Assembly: GCA_029262375.1 (NCBI GenBank)
Contig: JAJCZM010000043.1
Coordinates: 62,001 to 126,000, forward strand
Reading direction: 5' to 3'
Length of the DNA: 64,000 nucleotides
Source: Deltaproteobacteria bacterium
GTDB taxonomy: Bacteria > Desulfobacterota > Binatia > UBA1149 > SPBQ01
Below, one piece after another: positions 1 to 8,632 of this stretch (its first letter is position 1; the number at the start of each line of letters is the position of its first letter). The notes below the pieces were generated by a model. That model saw nothing but the letters and a program-made list of their open reading frames with translations. It had not been told where the DNA came from and searched no databases. A program made the translations under genes and the position numbers.

Positions 1-979
1 CACCGGCCGACCAGACACCGGTGGCGAGATCGTAGATGTCGGTGTTGTTGTAGAGGTTCGCAACCAACGTATCGCGACCGGCGACGGCATAGAACTTCCC
101 ATCAACGATTTGGGCAAGCGTATGATCGCGCGGGCGTGGCATCGACGGCAGTGTGTCCCATTCATCGGTGATCGTGTTGTAGACTTCGAACACGTCTACG
201 GCGACGTCGCCGTAGTCGCTCGATACGCCTCCGGCGCAATAGATGAGGACTCCGTCGGCGGCGCAGCCCAGTGCTCCGCGCGACGTGGGCATCGGCGTCA
301 GGATCTGCCATCCCGCACCGAGATTGCCCGGATCCAGGCGCCAGACGTTGTCGGCGCTCGGCGCCGGCGTCGTGCCCGTCTTCAGGCCGCCGATTGCGTA
401 GATCTTTCCTTGCACCACGAGCGGCTGCATGTGGTGGCGTTTCTCAGGAACATCGGGGCCTGCGGTCCATGTATCCGCGATCGGATCGTAGATCTCGACG
501 GTCGTCGTCTGCTGACCGCCAATGAGATAGATGATGCCGTCTACAGCGACCGCGGCAGAGTTGCTGCGTTCGGTTGCGTGCGGAGTGCCTTTCGCCCAAA
601 AGCCATCGCCGAGACAGGCGTCTTCGTCCGTGTCGGCGTCGTTCGGGCAGAGATCGCAGGCATCGCCACGGCCATCGCTATCCGAGTCGGTTTGAGCGGC
701 GTTCGCATGGTTGGGGCAATTGTCCGCGTCGCCGGTCTTAGGTGCCAGGAACCCAACGCGTGCGCAGATGCCGTCGCCATCCAGATCATTGAGACCATCG
801 CTCGTGCAGACGTCCACGTCGTCGCAGATCTGATCGCCATCGGCATCGGCGCAAAGCACGCCGGCGTCCGACACGGTCGGCATCGTCAGCATGGTTGCGA
901 GTAGTGAAAGCAACGCGCCGGCAATGGCCGCGCGACGGAGGGTATTAAGCCAGTTGGGGGTGTCCACGTGCGTACACAT
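1..979 (-). CDS. Secreted kelch-repeat protein with TSP3-like Ca-binding region (C-terminus beyond window)
   Basis: An open frame runs from ATG at 979 to the left edge with no stop, so only about 326 N-terminal residues are visible. Residues 1-40 read as a basic n-region plus a hydrophobic stretch (AAIAGALLSLLATM), i.e. a Sec signal peptide. Next come DxDxDG-type motifs (DADGDQICDD, DLDGDGIC, DSDSDGRGDACDLCP), the thrombospondin type 3 calcium-binding pattern. Kelch units follow, marked by IYLIGG, IYAIGG and spaced W residues (IYDPIADTWTAGP, YNTITDEWDTLPSMPRPR). Kelch repeats normally fold as a beta-propeller; the likely role is an extracellular binding protein. No strong RBS precedes 979; a GTG at 967 is an alternative start. 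The fold call is firm; ligand and function are unknown. Confidence 0.75.
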   Translation of the reverse strand, partial: MCTHVDTPNWLNTLRRAAIAGALLSLLATMLTMPTVSDAGVLCADADGDQICDDVDVCTSDGLNDLDGDGICARVGFLAPKTGDADNCPNHANAAQTDSDSDGRGDACDLCPNDADTDEDACLGDGFWAKGTPHATERSNSAAVAVDGIIYLIGGQQTTTVEIYDPIADTWTAGPDVPEKRHHMQPLVVQGKIYAIGGLKTGTTPAPSADNVWRLDPGNLGAGWQILTPMPTSRGALGCAADGVLIYCAGGVSSDYGDVAVDVFEVYNTITDEWDTLPSMPRPRDHTLAQIVDGKFYAVAGRDTLVANLYNNTDIYDLATGVWSAG

Positions 980-1145
980 TAGCTACGCATCGAGAAGGCA
1001 TCAATTGGTGTAAGTAGAGAAAGTGATGGAAATAGCGACGCAATCTGCGCATCCGCATGACGTCGCTCACGGCAGATGTGTAGATCGACGCAAAATCTGG
1101 AGCGCACGGGGGCGAACACCCACCGCTTGGGGGGCACAATACCGG

Positions 1146-1178
1146 AAAAGGGGCGGAGCGCTTACCACTCCGTCCCCT
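1146..1178 (-). terminator. Rho-independent terminator-like hairpin
   Basis: Read on the minus strand, GGGGACGGAG (1177-1168) pairs with CTCCGCCCC (1158-1150) around a 9-base loop with one bulged A, followed by TTTT (1149-1146). It lies about 50 bases past the stop of the minus-strand gene ending at 1230, in the right place to end that transcript. Confidence 0.6.
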
Positions 1179-1229
1179 CTTCTTAGCCCTTCGCACGGAC
1201 CGGTCGTTTCATATGCCTGAGTCGCAGCG

Positions 1230-4200
1230 TCAGGGGATCGACGTCACGCTGATGAACCCGGTACCGCGACGTTCGATGACGCCCGGTCCTGGGAAACCGG
1301 AACTCGCATTGACCGCGGCGCTGTTGGTACCGATGAAACACCAACGTCCGACCTGCGACACGTTGGTCGAGTCGCCCATCCCGTTGAGTGTCGTTCCGCC
1401 CTCGATCATGACCGGGTCGGGTTGGCAGTTGGTAGCAAAGCGACCGCACTCACCGGCGCCCGGCTTGTCATCAACGCTGCCGAGAATACCGTCGCCACCC
1501 GCTTCGCAGTTCGTGCGTGCGTTGCAACTACCGCTGCAGATCTCGCCGAGAGGACAGTCTTCCAGGCTGCCGCAGGGCGTACCGCTCGTGCTGCAGGTTG
1601 CGGCGCAATCGCCGAGGAGCGCCGCGTCGGCGTCGGCTTGAACACAGGTGATGCCGGTCTGACCGGTGCAGTGATAGTAGTCGCTACGACTGTCGATCGA
1701 GCATATGCCGTCGTCCAGGTCTCCGGGACGCGGCGTGCATAGCGGAATACAGCGACCGCCCGGGCACGCATCGCCGCAGGTACCTGCGCCACAATCACCA
1801 TTCGTCGTGCAGGTCTGACCGTTGAGCGAGTTGCAACGTTCACCCGCGAGCGGGCAATCGCTGTCGACGATGCATGGTCCACCGCTGGCGAAGCAGGTGG
1901 AACTGTCGTCGCTGCACGCGAGAGGATTGGCGCTACAAGCGCTTCCTGGACAATCGACATCTTCGTCACAAGCGGCGCCGGCGTTCGGACCGCCCGCACA
2001 GATCGTACCGATACCTCCGCAAAGGCGGCCATAGTTGGCGCCCGCGTCGCAGGTAGGATTGCAGTTATTGGGTTTCGACGGTTGGCCGGCACCGCCTGGA
2101 CAGTGGCAATCGAATAGTTCGAAGCCGGCGGATGTGCAGGGCTCGGCCGCAGCCCACACGATCGGAGCCGAGGTAGCGCCCGGGACGTAATCGATCGGGA
2201 AGCCGAGACCGGTAATGTTCTTCGCCGGATCCGCCGGACACTGCGTCGATAGCGCTCCCAGCTGAGGATCGACGAAGAAGATCTCACACGCGGTGTTGTC
2301 GGCCACCGACGGCGTATTCGGCAGCCCCATACAGACCTGCGCAAGCGCGCACAGCCCCTCGCGGCAATCCGGAGAGACCGAGCTGCAGCTCTCATCGGGT
2401 GCCGCACAATCAGTATCGAAACGGCACGACGTCAGGCTACCGGCGCCGCCCGCATTGCGGCATCGTCCAGTGCAAGCCTTGTTCTGATCGAGACCGGAGT
2501 CACACATGCCGCCGCACACGGGGCAAGGTCGTGACAGGCTTTCACCGAGATGCTGGACCGAATAGCTTGATGTCGTGAGGCTATGCTCGCCGGTGACGAG
2601 ATTGAGCGTTCCGCTGATGTTGTCGCGGTACGCGGTCTGCGAGCACACGGCCGCGTTCGCAGCGACGACGGGGAACGGCGAGCCGTCGATCGTGATGATG
2701 CATTGTCGTTTATTGTCACAGCGGCCGAGGCAGACCTCGCCTGCGCCGCAATCGGATTGAAAGTTACAACCGCCGGTCGGAACACCGCCCCCGGACGGAA
2801 AACACTGCGATCCACAGTCCGAATCTGTGTTGCAGGACGAGCCGGTATTGGTCGAGTTGGCATCACAAATTGCACAGTCGGCGTCCTTGTTGACCAAGTC
2901 GGGACTGACCGCTCGTGCGTCGCAAGATGGCGTCACGACACATGTACCGGTGCCGCAGTCCCCACTCGTTGCGCACGGATCGTTCTCCGTCGAGACATCG
3001 CCTTCACAGTGCGCTCCGGCAGCCGGTTCCCAGTCACAGTAGGGACGCTGCGTTCCGACCGCGTCGCAGACCGGATCTACGGATGTTCCCGTGCAGGAAG
3101 CCCCCGTGAGCGCGTCGCAGTCGCAGTTGATCAGTGTGACCGTGTAGCCTGCGCGGTCGCCGACCTTTTGGTCCATGGCCGGCCCGGTCCAGCCCGCATC
3201 GGAATCGGTCATGAGAGCGTCGGCCTCAAAGCGCCATCGGACGCGATCTCCGCAGGTACACTCGAAGATGTCGCCGGGAGGCAGACAGGCGCCAGGACAC
3301 TCGCTATCGTCGCTGCCGTCGCACTCCTCGCCGAGGGGCTGAGCGTTGGTAGGGCCGGCGTTCACGAGATTGTCGCCGCAAGCCGGCGCCGGCGGCATCG
3401 CCGCTTCGATGATGGTTACCGCAGCCGCAGTTCGATCGACGGATGGCTCGTTGCTGTTGCCGACTTCATGCGCTGCTGCGAGCAAGCAGGTCTGCGCAGC
3501 TCCGACGTTAGTCGTCGCCCCCACGCCATTGCCGCAGATATCGAGCTCGGAGATTTCAGTATCATCGCAGGCGCTAGCGATCGCGTCGAAAAGCTTGGTT
3601 TCCGCTTTCGCGATCTTCAATGAGGTCTTCACGTCGGCCTCACACTCAACGGGGTCAATGTTCAGTTTACCTTTGTTGATGCTGTCGCGACATTTCAGAA
3701 TTCCTTTCGCGACGGTCGCGGTCAGCTTCTGCGCGTTCTTGCTGATCGTTGACAAACAAGACGCCGCATCGGCACTGATGCCCGAGGCACTCGTGATGGA
3801 ACCGTAGATCGCCGAAATCAGATCCACACCAGCCTGCTCAGCGAGACCGGATGTGCAGCTGCCCATATCGGTCGGAGAACTGACGCTAGGAATACCGACT
3901 GACGCGCAGTACGGACCAGGGAAGTTGATGCGGTCGATGTCGAAAAGAATTCCCTTTGCGCCGGCGGTACAACCGCCCGAAGGTGGTGGGCAGCCGTAGT
4001 CGGTGACACATTGCACGGTCAGGTCCGTCGAGCAGGTGCTGAAGCAACTCTTCTCGGCCGACAAAACCACCTTTGCGGCCGCCTTGGAATTCTTGTCTAG
4101 GTTCTTCGCATTTGGGCACGCACCGACGGTCTTGCCACTGATGTCAGCATCGAGGCACTTGCCCGTTCCTTTTGCGTAGGTTGTCGCCAGCTTCACGGCC

Positions 4201-4343
4201 GACTTGCCGAGCTTGCTCAGGCATTTCTGCTCTTGCTTCTCCACGGCGGCTTCGACGCTCGTGGTCGACAGCGCAAGGAAGAGTGTCGCTACGATGACTG
4301 CGAACGTTCGATTGGCGATACGTGACATCCCTGGACTATTCAT
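1230..4343 (-). CDS. Large secreted cysteine-rich protein (1037 aa), function unknown
   Basis: The signal peptide is clear (FAVIVATLFLALSTTSVEA, cleavage near residue 33). A GGGGAGAG-like RBS 8-9 bases upstream supports the ATG at 4343. Residues about 36-110 and 190-260 look like two versions of a Lys/Ala/Cys helical unit (KCLSKLGKSAVKLATTYAKG and LSTISKNAQKLTATVAKGIL), each followed by a second helix with conserved Cys. From about residue 310 onward the protein is dense in cysteine, with short C..DxDC..GxC modules (DSDCGSQC, QSDCGAGEVC, NGDCGAGTCGDAC, DCPLGEIC), suggesting many disulfides and an extracellular or surface location. There is no membrane anchor at the C-terminus. I cannot assign a function. 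The C-module style resembles the larger protein at 57192-60944. Confidence 0.8.
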   Translation of the reverse strand: MNSPGMSRIANRTFAVIVATLFLALSTTSVEAAVEKQEQKCLSKLGKSAVKLATTYAKGTGKCLDADISGKTVGACPNAKNLDKNSKAAAKVVLSAEKSCFSTCSTDLTVQCVTDYGCPPPSGGCTAGAKGILFDIDRINFPGPYCASVGIPSVSSPTDMGSCTSGLAEQAGVDLISAIYGSITSASGISADAASCLSTISKNAQKLTATVAKGILKCRDSINKGKLNIDPVECEADVKTSLKIAKAETKLFDAIASACDDTEISELDICGNGVGATTNVGAAQTCLLAAAHEVGNSNEPSVDRTAAAVTIIEAAMPPAPACGDNLVNAGPTNAQPLGEECDGSDDSECPGACLPPGDIFECTCGDRVRWRFEADALMTDSDAGWTGPAMDQKVGDRAGYTVTLINCDCDALTGASCTGTSVDPVCDAVGTQRPYCDWEPAAGAHCEGDVSTENDPCATSGDCGTGTCVVTPSCDARAVSPDLVNKDADCAICDANSTNTGSSCNTDSDCGSQCFPSGGGVPTGGCNFQSDCGAGEVCLGRCDNKRQCIITIDGSPFPVVAANAAVCSQTAYRDNISGTLNLVTGEHSLTTSSYSVQHLGESLSRPCPVCGGMCDSGLDQNKACTGRCRNAGGAGSLTSCRFDTDCAAPDESCSSVSPDCREGLCALAQVCMGLPNTPSVADNTACEIFFVDPQLGALSTQCPADPAKNITGLGFPIDYVPGATSAPIVWAAAEPCTSAGFELFDCHCPGGAGQPSKPNNCNPTCDAGANYGRLCGGIGTICAGGPNAGAACDEDVDCPGSACSANPLACSDDSSTCFASGGPCIVDSDCPLAGERCNSLNGQTCTTNGDCGAGTCGDACPGGRCIPLCTPRPGDLDDGICSIDSRSDYYHCTGQTGITCVQADADAALLGDCAATCSTSGTPCGSLEDCPLGEICSGSCNARTNCEAGGDGILGSVDDKPGAGECGRFATNCQPDPVMIEGGTTLNGMGDSTNVSQVGRWCFIGTNSAAVNASSGFPGPGVIERRGTGFISVTSIP

Positions 4344-4693
4344 GTTGCGGCTCTCCCCTTAATCCGACGGTAACTAGACCCATGCGCTCCGCGCACACGC
4401 TTACGGACCACAGCTCCAGGCTCCGAACACGCCGCGCGAATATACTCTGCTGAGGTAGACCGTTAGGCCCTGAGGTTTCCAGGCCTACTTCAGCCTTGAC
4501 GGTAGAGGATAGGGCGAGAACTTGTCAATGGGGTTCACGGGCAACCCGCACGACGCAGCGCGACTTAACCGGAGCGAATATGGCATCCGCGCAGGCAGAT
4601 GGTTGTTCGCCCCCTCTGAGCGCTATCCGGCGAGCGCGAGAGGCGTGTGGACCGAAGCCACCCAGTCGGAGGAGTGTCTTTCCATTGTGAAGT
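4344..4693. other. Non-coding gap upstream of the Cys-rich gene, ending at the tRNA
   Basis: About 350 bases between the start of the minus-strand gene at 4343 and the tRNA 3' end. Frames open here lack family-like sequence and I take them as chance. A TTGACA hexamer exists on the minus strand at 4528-4523, but no convincing -10 lies 16-18 bases downstream. The region should hold the promoter for the gene starting at 4343; I cannot place it. Confidence 0.4.
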
Positions 4694-4770
4694 TGGCGCG
4701 GCCGGCAAGATTCGAACTTGCGACCTACGGGTTCGAAGCCCGGTGCTCTATCCAGCTGAGCTACGGCCGC
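4694..4770 (-). tRNA. tRNA-Arg, anticodon UCG
   Basis: On the minus strand a complete cloverleaf can be drawn. The acceptor stem GCGGCCG/CGGCCGC is fully paired. The D arm is GCTC-AGCTGGATA-GAGC. The anticodon loop CTTCGAA gives anticodon TCG (reads CGA/CGG Arg codons). The variable loop is AGGTC and the T arm is GCAAG-TTCGAAT-CTTGC. Discriminator G and CCA are genomically encoded. The outermost anticodon-stem pair (27-43) is a C.U mismatch; the other four pairs are G-C. Confidence 0.95.
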
Positions 4771-4856
4771 GCGATTTGGAGGATGCTTCGAACCGGCCCG
4801 CAGTCTACGTGCGTGCGCGCCGGCTGCAACCGCTTTGAGCCCGCCCGAGACCGGCG

Positions 4857-6017
4857 CTATGTCCGCCCGCGCTTGACGGCTTTCGGACCGAACTTCGCAA
4901 CAATCTCGTCGAGCGCGCTATTGAGCCGATCCGCGCGCGGGTCTTCTTGCTCCGCCTGGAAGAGCCCTAGCTGTACCGGCCGCTCGCCGTCGAGTCCGGT
5001 GACCTGTACGCCGAGCAAGCGCAGCGCAATCCCTTCGGGCTCAGCGTCCCACAGGCGCATCGCCGTGGCCGCGATCAATGCGCCGTCGTTCGTCGGTCTG
5101 GTAAGCGTCTTCGAGCGGGTCACCAATGTGAACTGCGCGTTGGGCCCCGAGGGACGATACTTGAGCGTCACGGTGCGAGCCTCTACCCCATCGTGGCGCA
5201 ACCGTGAAGCGACCGTCTCGGCGTGTGCGATCACGGTCGCCTCGATTGTCTCTCGATCGGTCGCATCCTCGCCGAACGTGTTTTCCTCGCCGTACGATTT
5301 GCGCCCGCGATCACATTCAACCGTGCGTAGGTCTTCGCCATTCGCAAGAGAGTGCAGCAACGGGCCCCAGGTACCGAGCGCACGCTCGAGAACGACTACG
5401 TCATGGTCGGCCAGTTGACCGATGGTAGCGATGCCGAGGCCGTGCAGTTTCCGCTCCGTGACGCGCCCTACCCCCCATATCTCGGAGACGGGCAGCGGGC
5501 GGAGGAAGTCCAAAGTCTGTGAATCCGGCACGATGCAGATGCCGTCGGGTTTCGCCTTCTTCGATGCGATCTTGGCAACGAGTTTCCCTGCGCCGCCTCC
5601 GACCGAGACGGGCAACTGCAGTTCCTCTCGCACGTCGTGCCGGATCGCTTGCGCAATCTTCTCGACGGGGCCGAACAGTCTCAGCGAACCAGCCACATCG
5701 AGATAGGCCTCGTCGAGCGAGAGCGGCTCTACCACCGGCGTGTAGCGATAGAAGATCTCTCGTACCTTCGCGCTGATCTCCGCGTACAGCTTCATTCGAC
5801 CGGGAAGGAAGACGAGGTCAGGGCAAAGCCGCTTCGCCTGCGAAGACGGCATCGCCGAGCGAACGCCGAACTTGCGTGCCTCGTACGAGGCCGCCGCAAC
5901 CACGCCGCGTTTTCCGTCACCGCCGACGACGACCGGCAGTCCCGCGAGAGCGGGATTCTCACGCTGTTCGACGGAGGCGTAGAACGCGTCCATATCGGCA
6001 TGCAGAATCAGAGCCAC
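4857..6017 (-). CDS. dinB: DNA polymerase IV (Y-family translesion polymerase)
   Basis: 386 residues, slightly longer than typical DinB. The N-terminus HADMDAFYASVEQRENP contains the first metal ligand Asp8 and the Phe12/Tyr13 steric-gate region. SLDEAYLDV (about 100-108) gives Asp102-Glu103, the other catalytic carboxylates. The thumb/HhH region (WGVGRVTERKLHGLG) and a little-finger domain follow. The C-terminus ends in GLFQAEQEDPRADRLN plus a basic tail, but I see no perfect QLxLF clamp-binding motif (VQLGLFQ is close and probably serves). It performs error-prone bypass synthesis past lesions. It stands alone next to the tRNA, transcribed on the minus strand. No LexA box is visible upstream. 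Confidence 0.93.
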   Translation of the reverse strand: MALILHADMDAFYASVEQRENPALAGLPVVVGGDGKRGVVAAASYEARKFGVRSAMPSSQAKRLCPDLVFLPGRMKLYAEISAKVREIFYRYTPVVEPLSLDEAYLDVAGSLRLFGPVEKIAQAIRHDVREELQLPVSVGGGAGKLVAKIASKKAKPDGICIVPDSQTLDFLRPLPVSEIWGVGRVTERKLHGLGIATIGQLADHDVVVLERALGTWGPLLHSLANGEDLRTVECDRGRKSYGEENTFGEDATDRETIEATVIAHAETVASRLRHDGVEARTVTLKYRPSGPNAQFTLVTRSKTLTRPTNDGALIAATAMRLWDAEPEGIALRLLGVQVTGLDGERPVQLGLFQAEQEDPRADRLNSALDEIVAKFGPKAVKRGRT

Positions 6018-6071
6018 AACAAGAGGCTAGCGCGATGCAACGCCGCTGCAAGAGAAAAGTGTCGTCAGGGG

Positions 6072-7322
6072 TCAGCTTCGCAGGCGTAGCAATCGATCGG
6101 CGCGCACAAGCTTGTTGCGGATGGGGATGCTCTGAGGGCAGGCTCCCTCGCACGGCGCGCTACAACCGACACAAACCTCGGCACCGTGGCCCTGCTCATC
6201 GATCATGCGATCGTACAGACGAATGGCCTCGCGCTGCTGCCCGTACGTGTCGTAGTACATCGTGTAGCGCAGCACGTCGTTGACGGCGACGTCGTGCGGG
6301 CACGAATCCAAACACTCGCCGCAGCCCGGTCGACAGTACTCAGATGAGGCCAGCTGCTCGTACTTCTCGAGAAGCGCGAGATCATCGGCGTCGGCCGCCT
6401 TGCCGGACGCGTACAAGTACTCGTCAATCTGAGCCGGTTGCGTGATCGTGACGACCAAACCGGCCACGCCGGGGTTGCCGTTCACCCACTTGAAGGCCGC
6501 CTGCGGAAAACTACCGCGCTCAGAGGGATCGAAGCCGCGAAGCGTCGTGTGATAGGCGCCCTTGAGAGTTTTCATCGCGACGAAGCCGACATTCTTGCTC
6601 TTGGCCTTGTCGATGATGTTGTCGAGATCCGGCCAATTCTTGAAGTTGTACGCCACCATGATGACGTCGAACCGATCAGAATCCACAGCATGGTTCATTA
6701 CGGTTTCGAGTTCCGGCGTATGGCTCGAGACCCCGAGAAAGCGAACCTTCCCCTGCTCCTTCAAGCGATCGAACGCCTCGTGAAACGTCGGCGCCATCAG
6801 TCGGTCCAACGAATTCACGGCGTGGATGTGGCAGAGATCCAGATAGTCGGTCTTCAGGCGACCGAGGCTGCCCTCCACCGCTTCAATGATCTTCGCAACA
6901 GGCGTGTCTTTGTCGAGATGGCCGTCGGGCGAGCAGAACTTCGAGGCGATAAAGAGTTTATCGCGTTTGCCGGTAATCGCCTCGCCGACCGCGCGCTCCG
7001 ATTCGCTATCGGAGTAATCAGGCGAGGTATCGATGTAATTGATGCCGCGATCGATCGCGAGACGCACGACGTCCGCATCGCGCAACCCGCCGGCACCGAA
7101 GGAGATGTCGGACATCTTCCAACCGGTACGTCCTAGTTGGTTGTAGCCCGCAACGGTCGCTCCCTTCCAGGCCGCATCCGGCTTATCGGAAAGCGTCGGC
7201 GGCTTGTCGGGGCTGACCAGGAACCATTGGGTACTGTACTTGAAGATCGAACCAACGCCGGCCACTCCGGCCAGCGCTCCGGCTCGCTTTAGGAATCCGC
7301 GTCGATCGGTTTCAGAACCCAC
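6072..7322 (-). CDS. Tat-exported aldo/keto reductase with C-terminal Fe-S cluster motifs
   Basis: I place the start at GTG 7322, giving about 416 residues. The frame stays open further upstream, but that part overlaps the small lipoprotein gene and has no protein-like character. The N-terminus has a twin-arginine signal (DRRGFLKRAGALAGVAGVGS), implying export of a folded, cofactor-loaded protein. The body is AKR-like: GRTGWKMSDISFGAGGLRD, DTSPDYSDSE with the catalytic Asp/Tyr, and CHIHAV for the His. The C-terminus carries CRPGCGECLDSCP and CVGCSAPCEGACP, the double Cys pattern of 4Fe-4S ferredoxin-type AKRs. Substrate is unknown. Sequence order and the 10-base gap suggest co-transcription with the lipoprotein gene upstream. 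Confidence 0.85.
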   Translation of the reverse strand: MGSETDRRGFLKRAGALAGVAGVGSIFKYSTQWFLVSPDKPPTLSDKPDAAWKGATVAGYNQLGRTGWKMSDISFGAGGLRDADVVRLAIDRGINYIDTSPDYSDSESERAVGEAITGKRDKLFIASKFCSPDGHLDKDTPVAKIIEAVEGSLGRLKTDYLDLCHIHAVNSLDRLMAPTFHEAFDRLKEQGKVRFLGVSSHTPELETVMNHAVDSDRFDVIMVAYNFKNWPDLDNIIDKAKSKNVGFVAMKTLKGAYHTTLRGFDPSERGSFPQAAFKWVNGNPGVAGLVVTITQPAQIDEYLYASGKAADADDLALLEKYEQLASSEYCRPGCGECLDSCPHDVAVNDVLRYTMYYDTYGQQREAIRLYDRMIDEQGHGAEVCVGCSAPCEGACPQSIPIRNKLVRADRLLRLRS

Positions 7323-7332
7323 GCCGCCGCCG

Positions 7333-7491
7333 TCAGGTCTCGGGCTTGTCGGGCGCAGGAGCCGGCGCTTCAGGTGCGGCTTCCGCCGGCGCTGCCTGTT
7401 CAGCAGGAGCCGGCTCTTCGGCTTTATTACATGCACCCACCGACAGTCCGAGAATCGCGACCATCGTCGCCACGAGCAGAGATCTAAACAT
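7333..7491 (-). CDS. Small Ala/Pro/Glu-rich lipoprotein (52 aa)
   Basis: ATG at 7491 follows AAGGGG with 8-base spacing, a good RBS. The N-terminus MFRSLLVATMVAILGLSVGAC is a classic lipoprotein signal with an SVGAC lipobox. The mature part is only about 32 residues of Glu/Ala/Pro repeats (EPAPAEQAAPAEAAPEAP). Such proline-alanine lipoproteins are usually unstructured envelope spacers. It sits 10 bases upstream of the Tat-exported aldo/keto reductase on the same strand, so the two are likely one transcript. No specific function can be assigned. Confidence 0.7.
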   Translation of the reverse strand: MFRSLLVATMVAILGLSVGACNKAEEPAPAEQAAPAEAAPEAPAPAPDKPET

Positions 7492-7582
7492 TGAAACTAA
7501 CCCCTTATTGATGCGCCCGCGGTTAGCCACCGGCACACGAAAGTCGTCCGTTGTTTCTAGCACGATGGGCCGCCAACGAAAA

Positions 7583-8608
7583 TCATTCATGATTCTCAGA
7601 TTCGCGACCCGCCTGCTCCGCCTTCGCAGCCAATTCGGCCGCCTCGGCATGCATCGCCCGGACCCTCGCCAGCAGAGGGCCATCCTCGACCCACATATGG
7701 CAAGAATTGATCTGGGCCATGGAACCGCCCGCCCCCGGCGGCATATGCGCTCCGACCCGATTGAGCTGCGCCAGCGCGGCCTGCGTCGTGATGGGGATCA
7801 TCATGCTGAGCAGTTCAAGCAGCGTTCGGCCGGTCTCGCAGGCGCCGAGCCGGCGACGGGCATCGGCAAATACACCCGCCCCTAGCACGAGGCCTTCGAG
7901 ATCGCCCGCAACGGTGTGGGCATCCGCATCCGCCGCTTCGGGGCCCCGGATGGCTGCCCCGAGGCTATGGTAGGTAAAATCCGTAACCTCGAAGGAAAAC
8001 TCCAGCTCGACCTCCCGCGTCACATCCCCCATTGGGGCCGGCGTCTCCAGCGGTCCGGCAAGTGAGACGGCGTCCTGCATACGGCCAACCAGCGTCACGC
8101 CGGCCTCTCCATAGCGATAGCCGTCCACGAAGATGTAACGGCCTTGGCGGGTGCGTTGCGCCCCGTCCGGACCCGCGCCCGCCCGCTGGGCGGTCTGCGT
8201 GATGACCGGCCCCGCGCCGATTGCGAGGGCCAATCCGTGAAAACAGCCCTTCGCGCCGCCGATGCGCCCGTTCACCTGTCTTACGTAAGTATCGTCGACG
8301 GTGATGCCGCGCAGAACGTCGAAGGCGGGTTCGATGTCGCGGCAGGCCATACCGGCAGCCTGCTCGCGGTCGGAAAACGGAACCGTGTACATATTGAAGC
8401 CGCTCTCGGCCACAACCCGATTCGCATCAGTAGCCAAGGTCAGCTCGACATCGTGGACGACGCCCGGGCGCATCACCCGTCCGCCGACGCTGCTCATGAA
8501 ACGAATGCGGCGCAGATCGCAAAGTTTTGCGTCGAGACGCACCGAGCCGTCAATCTCGGCAACGGCGTCGAAATCGATCGTGCGCGTGTGGACGTGCTCT
8601 CGATCCAT
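7583..8608 (-). CDS. DUF2889-type protein
   Basis: 341 residues with no signal peptide or membrane segment. The N-terminal half fits the DUF2889 pattern: an opening acidic VAEIDGSVRLDAKLCDLRR, a central VVHDVELTLATDANRVV beta stretch, and IGGAKGCFHGLALAIGAG, which matches the family's G..GC.HL signature with variation. The C-terminal half (about 190-341) adds a second beta-rich part (VELEFSFEVTDFTYHSLGAA) and a helical tail with MPPGAGGSMAQINSCHMWVEDGPLL, which I do not recognise. It begins 24 bases after cysS on the same strand. Function is unknown; family assignment is moderate. Confidence 0.6.
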   Translation of the reverse strand: MDREHVHTRTIDFDAVAEIDGSVRLDAKLCDLRRIRFMSSVGGRVMRPGVVHDVELTLATDANRVVAESGFNMYTVPFSDREQAAGMACRDIEPAFDVLRGITVDDTYVRQVNGRIGGAKGCFHGLALAIGAGPVITQTAQRAGAGPDGAQRTRQGRYIFVDGYRYGEAGVTLVGRMQDAVSLAGPLETPAPMGDVTREVELEFSFEVTDFTYHSLGAAIRGPEAADADAHTVAGDLEGLVLGAGVFADARRRLGACETGRTLLELLSMMIPITTQAALAQLNRVGAHMPPGAGGSMAQINSCHMWVEDGPLLARVRAMHAEAAELAAKAEQAGRESENHE

Positions 8609-8632
8609 CGTGTGTTTGGTCCGGCTGGCGGC

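Noticed and set aside
4522-4529. TTGACA -35 element for the Cys-rich gene
   Set aside because: No acceptable -10 at 16-18 bases; left as a note only.
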